A stretch of DNA of 64,000 nt from CALITV01 sp964415795 (GTDB taxonomy: Bacteria; UBP6; UBA1177; JAKLFG01), in assembly GCA_964415795.1 (NCBI GenBank), contig CAYQBN010000005.1:62001-126000 (forward strand), read 5' to 3'. The notes below the pieces were generated by a model that had not been told where the DNA came from, did no database searches, and worked only from the letters and a program-made list of their open reading frames with translations. Positions 48,279 to 56,424 of this stretch are shown here, piece by piece. The first letter of the stretch is position 1. Each line of letters opens with the position of its first letter. The translations under genes were made by a program, and so were the position numbers.

Positions 48279-48584
48279 CTACTTCATCATCTCGATGAGC
48301 GACGAGGCGAGCGCGATGACCACCGCGCCGATGAGCGCCCCGATCACCACCCCGCGGCCCCGCGGATTGCCGGTTCCCCAGAGGATACCGCCGATGATTG
48401 CGCCGAGGGTGCAGAGGCCGTAACCGACATTGGTCGCGATCGAGATGACCGAGTTGACTTTCGCGGTGAGTTTCTGTTCCACATCGCCGCCTGCCGCAAG
48501 GGCGAGGTCGGGTAGAAGGAGAAGCAGGATTCCTGCTCCGATGCACAGGGCAAACAATGCGCCGCCGCGAGAAAGACGCACCAT
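48279..48584 (-). CDS. VirB2/TrbC-like pilin
   Basis: A 101-residue protein with a signal peptide (cleavage likely after LALA at about residue 32) and two hydrophobic helices separated by a short polar loop (VGYGLCTLGAIIGGILWGTG...VVIGALIGAVVIALASSLIEMM). That is the VirB2/TrbC pilin plan. The start is ATG 48584 with GGAG seven nt upstream. It is the first gene of the cluster, directly after the promoter. Confidence 0.75.
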   Translation of the reverse strand: MVRLSRGGALFALCIGAGILLLLLPDLALAAGGDVEQKLTAKVNSVISIATNVGYGLCTLGAIIGGILWGTGNPRGRGVVIGALIGAVVIALASSLIEMMK

Positions 48585-48629
48585 AGGATACTCCGTTCTC
48601 AAAATGTTCCTGAAACAGAATCGTTTGGC

Positions 48630-48659
48630 ACCATAGTCACGCGGCAATAAGGTTGTCAA
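48630..48659 (-). promoter_or_regulatory. Sigma-70-type promoter of the T4SS-like operon
   Basis: On the minus strand a perfect -35 TTGACA (48654-48659) and a -10 TATGGT (48630-48635) are 18 nt apart, about 46 nt ahead of the VirB2-like start codon. No operator-like palindrome was seen around it. Confidence 0.65.
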
Positions 48660-48692
48660 GAAAAAAGGGGCCGGGATGTTATCTTCTCGATA

Positions 48693-50105
48693 TCACTCAG
48701 GCATCGGGGAAGAGAACTTAGCGCCCCACGCGGCGCACTCCTCGTCGGTCATGGCGGTCGTCCCTTCGTCAGCCCGTTCGGTCGAGAACTCGCCACCGCC
48801 GCGCCCTTGGAAGGTGGTGACGACCGAGCCGTCGGAAACTCGCTTGATGACCCCTTCGAACCACGGGATCTGGATCACGATGACATACTTCTTGACCACT
48901 TCGGTCGCGTCGGAGAGCATCGGCACCTGTCCGTTGCCAATGGTTATCTGCGCCTCGACGCGGTAGGTGTCGTTCTGCGCAACGAGCGTCGTGTCGTGCG
49001 GCGTGCACTGGCGGGCGACCGGATCGAACTTCCAAGTATCGTGCTTCCAGCCAAGTTCGCCGGCGTCGGCCCGGAAATTGACCAGTTTGTACTCATCGCC
49101 ATCGAAAAAGCCCATATCGAGGTAGTCGAGCCGCGTCGAGTTGAAATGGTAGGACTGCCAGCCGAACATCACCTTCGTCGCGGCGTCGGAGCAGGTCCCG
49201 AAGTCCCAGCCACCCTGATTGAATGCCCAGCGCCCCCACGAGTTTTCGCGGTAGCCGTGCGCGTCTATCGCTATCGTCTTGGCGGCCTGCAGGTCCTTTA
49301 TCCAGCCGGTTATCTTGGTGCGCGGCCAGAACATGTGCACATTCCACACCTGCGACACCGGGAAGCCCATCACCTGCGTGTCCACCTTGTCGTCGGTGAC
49401 CTTCACGAAGGTTTCGTCGCCGCTCGTGAGGATCGTCCAGTCCTGCCGCACGGTGAGTTCCCATTCGAAGTGTCCCGTCTTCCCCTCGAGGAGCATTGTG
49501 TTGGTTACCGGGTCGGGCGTCATGCGGCCCCAGTAGCCCTTTTCCGTGTTCTCGACCCAGAAGGATCGCTCCTCGCCCGAGGCCTCGAAGGTATGGCCGT
49601 TGTCGGGGTCGAAGTTCTCATAGTCGGCAACCGGCGGCTCACCATGGTCGAAGCGGCCCGCGATCGCGATGTTGCCGCCGCCCGGCACCAGTTTGCCGAA
49701 AGCGCCGCCGGCGATCTGGGCGTTGCGCGGGTTCGCGATGAGGTAGCCCACCGATCCGCTGAACGAGTCGTCCTCGTTGTGGATCATGAAGTAGTCCCAC
49801 TCGAACGAAAGGGCATCCCACTCCGGGTCTATCTCATAGGTTGGCTTGAGGATCTCCCACCCGTAGGTGCCCTCATAGGCGGGGAAGGTGTTGAGCTCGG
49901 CGAACGGATCGTCGGCATCGCTCGCCGGTTCATCACCCACCGGCTCATCGGTGACGAGTTCGTCGCTTACCGCCGTATCGGCGTCACCTGCCGTCGCGTC
50001 GTCGGAAACCGGTTCGACATCGTTCTTGTTCCCGCCGCCGTCGTCACAGGCGGCAAAGAAAAGCACCACCGCAAGAAAAACCATCATCTCTTTCACTCTT
50101 GTCAT
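48693..50105 (-). CDS. AttH/CrtC-like lipoprotein of unknown function
   Basis: A 470-residue predicted lipoprotein starting at ATG 50105 behind GGAGG. The lipobox is FFAAC (Cys near residue 20), followed by an Asp/Glu/Ala-rich linker (about residues 25-65). The body is beta-rich with many Trp, Gly and Asp. The motif HGYRENSWGRW (about residue 290) and the C-terminal RGGGEF resemble the lipocalin-like AttH/hydroxyneurosporene-dehydratase superfamily, in which a GYxDHxWG motif is conserved. The resemblance is by eye only. It is transcribed toward the T4SS promoter but ends before it. Confidence 0.6.
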   Translation of the reverse strand: MTRVKEMMVFLAVVLFFAACDDGGGNKNDVEPVSDDATAGDADTAVSDELVTDEPVGDEPASDADDPFAELNTFPAYEGTYGWEILKPTYEIDPEWDALSFEWDYFMIHNEDDSFSGSVGYLIANPRNAQIAGGAFGKLVPGGGNIAIAGRFDHGEPPVADYENFDPDNGHTFEASGEERSFWVENTEKGYWGRMTPDPVTNTMLLEGKTGHFEWELTVRQDWTILTSGDETFVKVTDDKVDTQVMGFPVSQVWNVHMFWPRTKITGWIKDLQAAKTIAIDAHGYRENSWGRWAFNQGGWDFGTCSDAATKVMFGWQSYHFNSTRLDYLDMGFFDGDEYKLVNFRADAGELGWKHDTWKFDPVARQCTPHDTTLVAQNDTYRVEAQITIGNGQVPMLSDATEVVKKYVIVIQIPWFEGVIKRVSDGSVVTTFQGRGGGEFSTERADEGTTAMTDEECAAWGAKFSSPMPE

Positions 50106-50224
50106 CGTTTCCTCCACTGTCTTCTTCCGTGTCTATTCCCACCCGACGCTACCGGCGCGGAAGGGAAAGTCAAGCGAATTAGCGACTCCCGTACCTCACC
50201 ATCCCCCCTTCTCTTTTTTTCGGT

Positions 50225-50243
50225 TTACCGCGGACAAAATAGA
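50225..50243. repeat. Short direct repeat flanking the transposase remnant, left copy
   Basis: TTACCGCGGACAAAATAGA here and TTACCCCGGACAAAAATAGA at 51305-51324 differ by one substitution and one inserted A. They bracket the decayed transposase in the same orientation. They may be part of the element's ends or a duplicated promoter/target segment. Confidence 0.5.
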
Positions 50244-50302
50244 GGCCTGTCAAGCCATTTAGGTTGCTTACCGAACGGCAAGTCGTCGCGCCATTAATTT
50301 TC

Positions 50303-51125
50303 TTACCGATCGGCGAGGAAGCCGGGAAGGAATTCGTTTGCCGCTTCAATGGTGGTGATGCCCCGAAGACGGAGTTCAGAGACGAGGCGGTCTTGAAACG
50401 ATCGGAACAGGCGCTCTATGCGTCCTTTTGCCTTCGGGGAGCGTGCAACCTTGGACTCGATACCGAGATCGTCGAGGACGCGACCGACATGGGTGGGGAA
50501 CTGATATCCTTGGACCTGTTCCTCCAGCGACCAGTGAGAATCGGTACGCACCAACGAACTGTGTCGATCGTGATAGACGGCTTCCGGGATACCATAGTCG
50601 CAGGCCATAGGGAGGATGCTCCTCGCCAAACCAGCGATGCGGACTTCCATCAATCTGCACAAGTTTCTCCGTGCTTTTCTCCCGGGGACGCCTGATCCGA
50701 TGCTTCGGCGGACGGTGCCGTCGCTTAGGCGCTATCCCCCCTTCACGCAATACTTTTCTGACAGTTTCCCGGCTTACCCTGATGCCTTCCTCTTCATGCA
50801 ACTTCTCGCACAAATGCGTGTCGTTGAATCTCCCATACCTCTCTCGCGACAGACGAACGATCCGCTCGTGCACCTCTTTGCTGATCTTGTTGGCTGGCGC
50901 ACGACCTCGGTTCCCATGCACCAGACCGGCAGGCCCCTCTTCACGAAACATCCTCATCAGCATCTTCGCCTGCCGGTAACTCACCTGCAGACAAGCGGCA
51001 ACCTCTTTCAGACTGAAAGTACCGTCCATCCCTTTCTCTAACACCACGGCATGGTGAATCTCCTTCTTGCTCATCCGGATACACTCCTCCATCTCTCTCT
51101 CCTCCTCAACAACAAGAGGGAACAT
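50303..51125 (-). pseudogene. ISNCY/ISDol1-type transposase, internally deleted and frameshifted
   Basis: The N-terminal part (frame ending near 50640) has the helix-turn-helix FSLKEVAACLQVSYRQAKMLMRMFREEGPAGLVHGNRGRAP and reaches the first catalytic Asp region EKLVQIDGSPHRWFGE. The C-terminal catalytic part continues only in another frame (YGIPEAVYHDRHSS...KAKGRIERLFRSFQDRLVSELRLRGI). Members of this family have a second catalytic Asp stretch of some 40-50 residues between these parts, which is missing here. The remnant codes for about 275 residues in total against more than 400 in intact relatives (from memory). It should be inactive. Confidence 0.82.
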
Positions 51126-51300
51126 TTTCCCTTTGCTGTCAGAGGGGACAAATTCCCTTTGCTAACACATTTCCAAAAAAATTGCTTTCATCATCTCCAG
51201 TGCCATGTTAGAATCCATCGGGACCTTCTTTGACGGGGATGGTGTTTGTCACCCGACTTACCAGAGGTCCCTCCTTTTCTCAAATTTGCAGATAATTCTT
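51126..51300. mobile_element. Probable end region of the decayed insertion element
   Basis: Non-coding stretch next to the transposase start. It contains TTCCCTTTGCT twice, about 25 nt apart (near 51127 and 51152), around AGAGGGGACAAA. Short internal repeats of this kind are common at insertion-sequence ends. No clear terminal inverted repeat partner was found on the other side. The rest of the stretch shows no gene. Confidence 0.35.
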
Positions 51301-51304
51301 TACA

Positions 51305-51324
51305 TTACCCCGGACAAAAATAGA
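51305..51324. repeat. Short direct repeat flanking the transposase remnant, right copy
   Basis: Right-hand partner of 50225-50243. Its CGGACAAA (51311-51318) is also the left arm of an inverted repeat whose right arm TTTGTCCG lies at 51338-51345, across the -35 region of the next gene. Confidence 0.5.
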
Positions 51325-51326
51325 AG

Positions 51327-51354
51327 TTGATTTTCAGTTTGTCCGCGTTAGAAT
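51327..51354 (+). promoter_or_regulatory. Promoter of the AAA/DUF4143 gene, within an inverted repeat
   Basis: -35 TTGATT (51327-51332) and -10 TAGAAT (51349-51354) with a 16-nt spacer, 30 nt ahead of the GTG start. Eight-base arms CGGACAAA/TTTGTCCG (51311-51318, 51338-51345) surround the -35 box and could be an operator. Confidence 0.5.
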
Positions 51355-51383
51355 GAAAACGACCCTGTGCTAAGGAGGCGTCC

Positions 51384-52543
51384 GTGTTCCCCCGATGGAT
51401 GAAGATAAGTACCCGAAAAAGCACGCTTATCATCGGTCCACGCCGCTGCGGGAAGACCACTTTCCTCAAAAATACTTTCCCCGACTACCATACGCCACCC
51501 TCGATGACTTCGATGCCTACGAGTTCGCACGCCGTGACCCGAAGGGGTTCGTCGCTTCGCTCGGACCGCGGGGCATCATCGACGAGATACAGCGCCTGCC
51601 GCACCTCACCGTCGCGGTGAAGTATGCGATAGACAACGAAGGAGCCCTCTTCATCATGACCGGCTCCAGTTCCATCGGCCTCCTTGACGCCAGCGCCGAC
51701 ACGATGGCGGGGCGGATCGAGATCCGCTCGATGCCGACGGTCTGCTGGGGTGAGGAGCAGGGTGAGCCCGACCATGATTTCTTCACCGACGAACTGCCTC
51801 TGCCGCGCATTCGCGAGGCTTACCGCGAACTCGACGAGCGCATCGCGTACGATGGATTTCCCGAAGTGGTCGCCGCGCAAGACGCTGAAGAGAAGAAGGG
51901 GATACTCCGCAACTACCGCGACACCTACTTCCTGCGCGATCTCATGCAGATGGCCAATATTGAAAACCTCGACGGTCTCGCGGCGCTCTTTGCGAACATC
52001 GGGCGTGCGCTCGGAACGCACCTCGAAACGAGCAACCTCGCCCGCGAGGCGGGGCTTTCAGTGCCGACTGCCAAGAAGTATCTCAACACGCTCTTCCTAT
52101 CGGAACTTCTCTTCCGCCTTCACGGCTATCAGTTCGGCCCCGCGAAGCGGTTCGTCAAAGCGGCGAAGACCTACTTCGCCGACACCGGCATCATCACCGG
52201 CATGGGCCTGCGGCCCTCCGAAGGACAGTTGCTCGAGAACTTCGTCCTCGCCGAATTCGAGAAGCGGCGCAAGTTAGGAATGCTCCCGGCTGAGCGGCTC
52301 TTTTACTACAAGAGCGCCTCGGGCCGCGAGATCGACCTCGTGTTCGAGATCGGCGAAACGCTCTACGCGGTCGAGATAAAGACGACCCGGGCGCCCGACC
52401 GCCGCGACACCGCAAATCTCCGGGAATTCATTGCGGGGATCAAACGACCTGCCATCGGTTATCTGCTCCATCGCGGCGAGGAATACGGTGAACTTAATGG
52501 CATCCGCCTCGTACCGATAGCGGCGCTCCACCGGGCACGGTGA
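51384..52543 (+). pseudogene. AAA_14/DUF4143 ATPase, frameshifted
   Basis: The family couples an N-terminal P-loop ATPase to a C-terminal nuclease-like DUF4143 domain. A strong AAGGAGG site and GTG at 51384 start a frame with the Walker A motif IIGPRRCGKTTFL. The rest of the protein (ATLDDFDAYEFARRDPKGF, the Walker B GIIDEIQRLP, and the C-terminal EIDLVFEIGETLYAVEIKTT nuclease-like segment) is in a different frame. The switch is near 51491, where reading CATTACG instead of CATACG would restore one continuous protein of about 386 residues. A one-base loss or a sequencing error explains it; no classical slippery heptamer is present. Confidence 0.85.
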
Positions 52544-52693
52544 AACCAACGAAAGTCCTTTTCCCGAGGTATTTTCGCGAACACAACTGGGGTCGTTGCT
52601 TTAGGTTTCCGCATCGGTCTCGGACATGAACGCAAGAACCTCTTGCGCCGGCGGTGCTTATATGGTATGGAGACACGATAAACGGAGGAGTTC

Positions 52694-53590
52694 GTGCTCA
52701 CCAGTTGTCCACACTGCCATCAACCGATCTCGGTTCCGGGTCCGGGGCCGCGCGCCTGTCCCAAATGTCATGCGCTCATCTTCGTCGGCGAACCGATGCG
52801 TGACGAGGAGAACCGCGTCCTGCGCGAGCCGGAGGAGGATCCGGAGCATCCTCCGATGGAGAACGAGGCGGAAGAAGAAGAGGCCTTCGACGAGGTCGAG
52901 CCTGCCGAGGGCGCGCATGCCCGCGGTGAGGTGCCAAGCCCCGAGCGCCGAGCCCAGAGCGCGGTACGGGAATCCTCATGGATGTTCGGCGTGCCGTGGG
53001 ACAACGCCGACAAGATAGGGTTCACTGAGGCGCTCTACGAGACGACGCGCGACCTTTTCCTCTCGCCGCGCCGTTTCTTCACTGCGATGACCTTTTCGCC
53101 GAACGCCTCGCGGTTCATCCCGCTTTACGGCGTCATCGTGGGTGTGGTGGGCGCCGCTTTCAACCTTTTCTGGCTCCTCTGGATCGTCCGGCACCACCGA
53201 CCTCTCCTCGAGCGCTATGTGCCGCCGGCGCTCCTCGACTACTTCGGCCAAATGCAGACCGGAGACATTCTTGCACAGGTCTTTCTCTCGCCGATCGCCG
53301 GTATCGTCATTGCGGCGTTCTTGCTCTTCGCGTTCTCTCTCCTTCTCGGCGCCCGTACCGAATTGCACCATTTCTACCGCTTGAGCGGGTTCACCGCCGC
53401 GCTCGATCTCTTCTACGCGGTGCCGGTCGCCGGATGGTTGATCGCCTTCGTGTGGCGGAGCGTGCTTCTCGTCATGGGGATACGCACCATCACTAACCTG
53501 TCTTTCAGGAGATCGCTCGCTGTCTTTGCCCTCTACCTGCTATTATCGGCGATCATGCTGGTCCCGGCGGGCTTACCGGGTGGAGGATAG
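52694..53590 (+). CDS. Zinc-ribbon and Yip1-like membrane protein
   Basis: A 298-residue protein starting at GTG 52694 behind GGAGGAG. It begins with a MJ0042-type zinc ribbon (CPHC and CPKC, residues about 5-27), followed by an acidic low-complexity linker (about 35-85). The Yip1-like membrane domain has an FFxxMTFSPN entry motif and about five hydrophobic helices from residue 135 on. The function is unknown. It is followed after 3 nt by ispF, so the two are probably cotranscribed. Confidence 0.8.
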   Translation: MLTSCPHCHQPISVPGPGPRACPKCHALIFVGEPMRDEENRVLREPEEDPEHPPMENEAEEEEAFDEVEPAEGAHARGEVPSPERRAQSAVRESSWMFGVPWDNADKIGFTEALYETTRDLFLSPRRFFTAMTFSPNASRFIPLYGVIVGVVGAAFNLFWLLWIVRHHRPLLERYVPPALLDYFGQMQTGDILAQVFLSPIAGIVIAAFLLFAFSLLLGARTELHHFYRLSGFTAALDLFYAVPVAGWLIAFVWRSVLLVMGIRTITNLSFRRSLAVFALYLLLSAIMLVPAGLPGGG

Positions 53591-53593
53591 CCG

Positions 53594-54082
53594 ATGGGAG
53601 AGATCCGCGTGGGGCTCGGATTCGACATTCACCGCTTTGCCGAGGGAAGACCGCTCTTTCTCGGCGGCATCGAGATACCACACGAACGGGGACTCCTCGG
53701 CCACTCCGACGCCGATGTGCTCCTTCACGCCGTAACCGACGCGGTACTCGGTGCCGCGGGGATTGGCGACATTGGTGAACTGTTCCCCGATAATGACCCG
53801 AAATTCAAGGACATTCGGAGTACGCTCCTCCTTGAAGAGGCGATCCGGCGGCTCCACGGCGCCGGCTGGCGGGTGATCAACTGCGACGCCGTCCTCGTCT
53901 GCGAGGCCCCGAAGATACTGCCCTACCGCGAAGAGATCCGCCGCTCGCTCGCCACGCTCCTCGGCATTGCCGTCGAGGCGGTCATGGTGAAAGGAAAGAC
54001 CGCAGAGAAACTGGGCTTTGTCGGTCGCAGCGAGGGTATCATGGCGCAGGCGGTCGTGCTCATCGAACGGATCGGAGGCTAG
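53594..54082 (+). CDS. ispF: 2-C-methyl-D-erythritol 2,4-cyclodiphosphate synthase
   Basis: A 162-residue enzyme of the non-mevalonate isoprenoid pathway that converts CDP-methylerythritol 2-phosphate to the cyclic diphosphate. Metal ligands appear in the N-terminal GLGFDIHRF (Asp and His) and in GHSDADVLLHAVTDA. The C-terminal MVKGKTAEKLGFVGRSEGIMAQAVV is also diagnostic. Length is normal. ispD is not adjacent in the window. Confidence 0.97.
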   Translation: MGEIRVGLGFDIHRFAEGRPLFLGGIEIPHERGLLGHSDADVLLHAVTDAVLGAAGIGDIGELFPDNDPKFKDIRSTLLLEEAIRRLHGAGWRVINCDAVLVCEAPKILPYREEIRRSLATLLGIAVEAVMVKGKTAEKLGFVGRSEGIMAQAVVLIERIGG

Positions 54083-54084
54083 CG

Positions 54085-54726
54085 ATGCCACTCAAGATCG
54101 TGCTTGGCAAAAAGAACCTCTATCTTTTCCTTATTTCGACCGCGGTGCTTCTCTACGGACTCTCTCTCACCTTCGACGGTGCACGGTTCTATTTCCATAA
54201 TGAACCGCCGATCGACCTCGGCGATGCGCTCACGCCGAACGAAACGGCGCTCGCAACGGTCAAGGACGGCGACTATGTGAAGATCCGCGGCCTCCGTTCG
54301 ATCCAAGGCGGCGTACTCGAAGAGGGTTTTTCCAAGAAAAAGCGGATGCTCTACTACTTCCTCGGTTCCCCCCGTTTCGTGGTGAACGAGCCGATGGCGA
54401 AGGAAGAAGAGAAAAACGCCGGCGGCACGCGGGTCACGGTGATCGGCCGCATCTACCGCTTCGAAACGAGCGGCGGCGCAGCGCGGGCGCGCGACTTCTT
54501 CGAAAAACGCTATGAACTGGCTATGGCAAAGGATGGCTTTTTCATCCGCGCCGGCGAGAATCCCCGTACCGATACCGGTGCCGTAGCTATCTTCGCAACC
54601 CTCGCGGTGCTTCTTCTTATCAATCTTTTCCTCGCCTTCAAAACGCTCCGGCGGCCGCACGAGGTGCCGCAGGAGGACAACGATATCGACGACGACAACC
54701 CAGACGACACCGGAGAGAACCCATGA
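54085..54726 (+). CDS. Two-helix membrane protein of unknown function
   Basis: A 213-residue protein with one hydrophobic helix near residues 11-28, a soluble domain of about 140 residues containing DGDYVKIRGLRSIQGG, and a second helix near 170-187. An acidic tail rich in Asp/Glu/Asn follows. The soluble part would face the periplasm. I do not recognise the family. It sits 2 nt after ispF and overlaps gltX by 4 nt, so it is firmly part of this operon. Confidence 0.75.
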   Translation: MPLKIVLGKKNLYLFLISTAVLLYGLSLTFDGARFYFHNEPPIDLGDALTPNETALATVKDGDYVKIRGLRSIQGGVLEEGFSKKKRMLYYFLGSPRFVVNEPMAKEEEKNAGGTRVTVIGRIYRFETSGGAARARDFFEKRYELAMAKDGFFIRAGENPRTDTGAVAIFATLAVLLLINLFLAFKTLRRPHEVPQEDNDIDDDNPDDTGENP

Positions 54727-56183
54727 CCGTCCGCACCCGTTTCGCCCCGAGTCCCACCGGCTACATGCATGTCGGGAATCTGCGCACCGCACTCTATGCC
54801 TTTCTCCTCGCCCGCAAAAACAAAGGTACCTTCATCCTCCGCATCGAGGACACCGATCAGGAGCGTGAGGTTCCCGGCGCGGTCGATCTCATCTACCACA
54901 CGCTCCGACAGGCACGCCTCTTCTGGGATGAAGGTCCCGATGTAGGCGGCCCTCATGGTCCCTACATCCAAAGCCAACGCAAGGCGATCTACCGCGAATA
55001 CGCCGAGAAGTTGGTCGAGAGCGGCCACGCCTACTACTGCTTCTGCGACAAGGAACGGCTTGACGCGGTGCGTAAACGGCAGGAGGCCGAAGGAAAACAG
55101 CCGAAGTACGACGGCTACTGCCGACACCTTTCGCGTGCCGAACGCGACAGGTTCATCGCCGAAGGAAAACCATGGGTCATCCGCCAGCGGATACCCGACG
55201 GCGGTACAACCACTTTCAAGGACGAGGTCTTCGGCGAGATAACGGTCGAGAATGCCACCCTCGACGACAATGTCCTTCTCAAGTCGGACGGCTTGCCGAC
55301 CTATAATTTCGCCAATGTGGTCGACGACCACCTCATGCGCATTTCCCATGTCATCCGCGGCATCGAGTACCTTTCCTCGGCGCCGAAGTACAACCTCCTT
55401 TATACCGCGTTCGGTTGGGAGATACCGATCTATGTCCACTGCCCGCCGGTCATGCGCGATGCCCAGCGGAAGCTTTCCAAGCGCGACGGCGACGCGAGTT
55501 ATCAGGACTTCATCGACAAGGGCTATCTCACCGAGGCGCTCATCAATTACCTCGCCCTCCTCGGCTGGAGTCCCGGCACCGACCGCGAGAAGTTCACCCT
55601 CGACGAACTCATCGAGGCATTTGACATATCGGGTATCTCGAAGTCGCCCGCCATCTTCGACCCGGTCAAACTCACTTGGCTCAACGGCGAATATATCCGG
55701 GCGCTTACCCCCGATCAGTTCCTCGAAAAGGCGACCCCCTTCATCCGGCAGACGGTCAAACGGGAGGATGTGCCGCTCGCAGCGATCGCGGCGGTGCTCC
55801 ACGAGCGGACCGAGAAACTCTCCGACATCCCGCCGCAACTCGACTTCATAGACCACCTTCCCGACTATCCGGCGGAACTCTTCGTTCACAAGAAATCGAA
55901 GACGACCTTCGAGAATTCGCTCACAAGCCTCAAAGCGGCCCGCGAGGCGCTCGCCGCGATACCCGATGCTTCGTGGAACGACGAGACGATCCGCGCGACG
56001 CTCCTCAAACTCGCCGAAACGCTCGGCGTCAAGAATGCGATCGTCCTCTGGCCCGTCCGCATCGCACTCTCGGGCAAGGAATTCACCCCCGGCGGCGCGA
56101 TAGAGATCGCCCACATTCTTGGAAAGCAAGACTCGCTCCAGCGCATCGATCTGGGGATCGCGAAACTAGAGCAAAAACAGTAG
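54723..56183 (+). CDS. gltX: Glutamyl-tRNA synthetase
   Basis: A 486-residue class I aminoacyl-tRNA synthetase. The HIGH-type motif is in FAPSPTGYMHVGNLRTAL, the KMSKS-type motif is KLSKRDGDAS (about residue 253), and RIEDTDQER is the glutamate-binding loop. The CxC...YxxxC region (CFCDKERL...YDGYCRH) fits a zinc-binding site. The C-terminal anticodon-binding domain is present. Whether the enzyme is discriminating or non-discriminating cannot be told by eye. Confidence 0.97.
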   Translation: MTVRTRFAPSPTGYMHVGNLRTALYAFLLARKNKGTFILRIEDTDQEREVPGAVDLIYHTLRQARLFWDEGPDVGGPHGPYIQSQRKAIYREYAEKLVESGHAYYCFCDKERLDAVRKRQEAEGKQPKYDGYCRHLSRAERDRFIAEGKPWVIRQRIPDGGTTTFKDEVFGEITVENATLDDNVLLKSDGLPTYNFANVVDDHLMRISHVIRGIEYLSSAPKYNLLYTAFGWEIPIYVHCPPVMRDAQRKLSKRDGDASYQDFIDKGYLTEALINYLALLGWSPGTDREKFTLDELIEAFDISGISKSPAIFDPVKLTWLNGEYIRALTPDQFLEKATPFIRQTVKREDVPLAAIAAVLHERTEKLSDIPPQLDFIDHLPDYPAELFVHKKSKTTFENSLTSLKAAREALAAIPDASWNDETIRATLLKLAETLGVKNAIVLWPVRIALSGKEFTPGGAIEIAHILGKQDSLQRIDLGIAKLEQKQ

Positions 56184-56189
56184 ATCCTC

Positions 56190-56219
56190 TTGACAAGTCA
56201 AAAAGGTCTGTGCTATTCG
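56190..56219 (+). promoter_or_regulatory. Promoter of the corrinoid-uptake operon
   Basis: -35 TTGACA (56190-56195) and -10 TATTCG (56214-56219) with an 18-nt spacer, just after the gltX stop and immediately upstream of the cobalamin riboswitch. Confidence 0.55.
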
Positions 56220-56400
56220 GTTGACCATCTTCGGCCGTCTTTGCGGGGAAGCCGGTGAAAGTCCGGCGCTGTCCCGCAGCTGTAAGCGCGACGGAGGCCG
56301 CATAACGCCACTGCTGGCAGGCGGGTGCCGATCCGGCGGGAAGGCGCGGTGCTCCGGATGACCGCGAGCCAGAATACCCGGAAGACGGCGCTGTGCAACC
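56220..56400 (+). promoter_or_regulatory. Cobalamin (adenosylcobalamin-type) riboswitch
   Basis: The stretch contains the conserved core elements of the cobalamin aptamer: GCCGGTGAAAGTCCGGC followed by GCTGTCCCGCAGCTGTAAGC, then GCCACTG, and the B12-box-like GACCGCGAGCCAGAATACC near 56359-56377. It lies between a promoter and the ribosome binding site of a BtuB-type receptor gene, the expected arrangement for repression by cobalamin. The exact 3' end and whether control is at translation or transcription were not determined. Confidence 0.92.
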
Positions 56401-56424
56401 CTGTCCCCGCGGAGGGAACGGTTG

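Noticed and set aside
48807..50297. 496-residue plus-strand frame opposite the AttH-like lipoprotein
   Set aside because: The minus-strand gene has a signal peptide, lipobox and ribosome binding site; the plus-strand frame shows none of these and is an antisense shadow.
51480..51500. Programmed frameshift in the AAA/DUF4143 gene
   Set aside because: No slippery heptamer, stimulatory hairpin or upstream Shine-Dalgarno-like element is visible, and frameshifting is not known for this family.
54510..56129. 539-residue minus-strand frame opposite gltX
   Set aside because: gltX is unmistakable on the other strand; the antisense frame is a compositional artefact.
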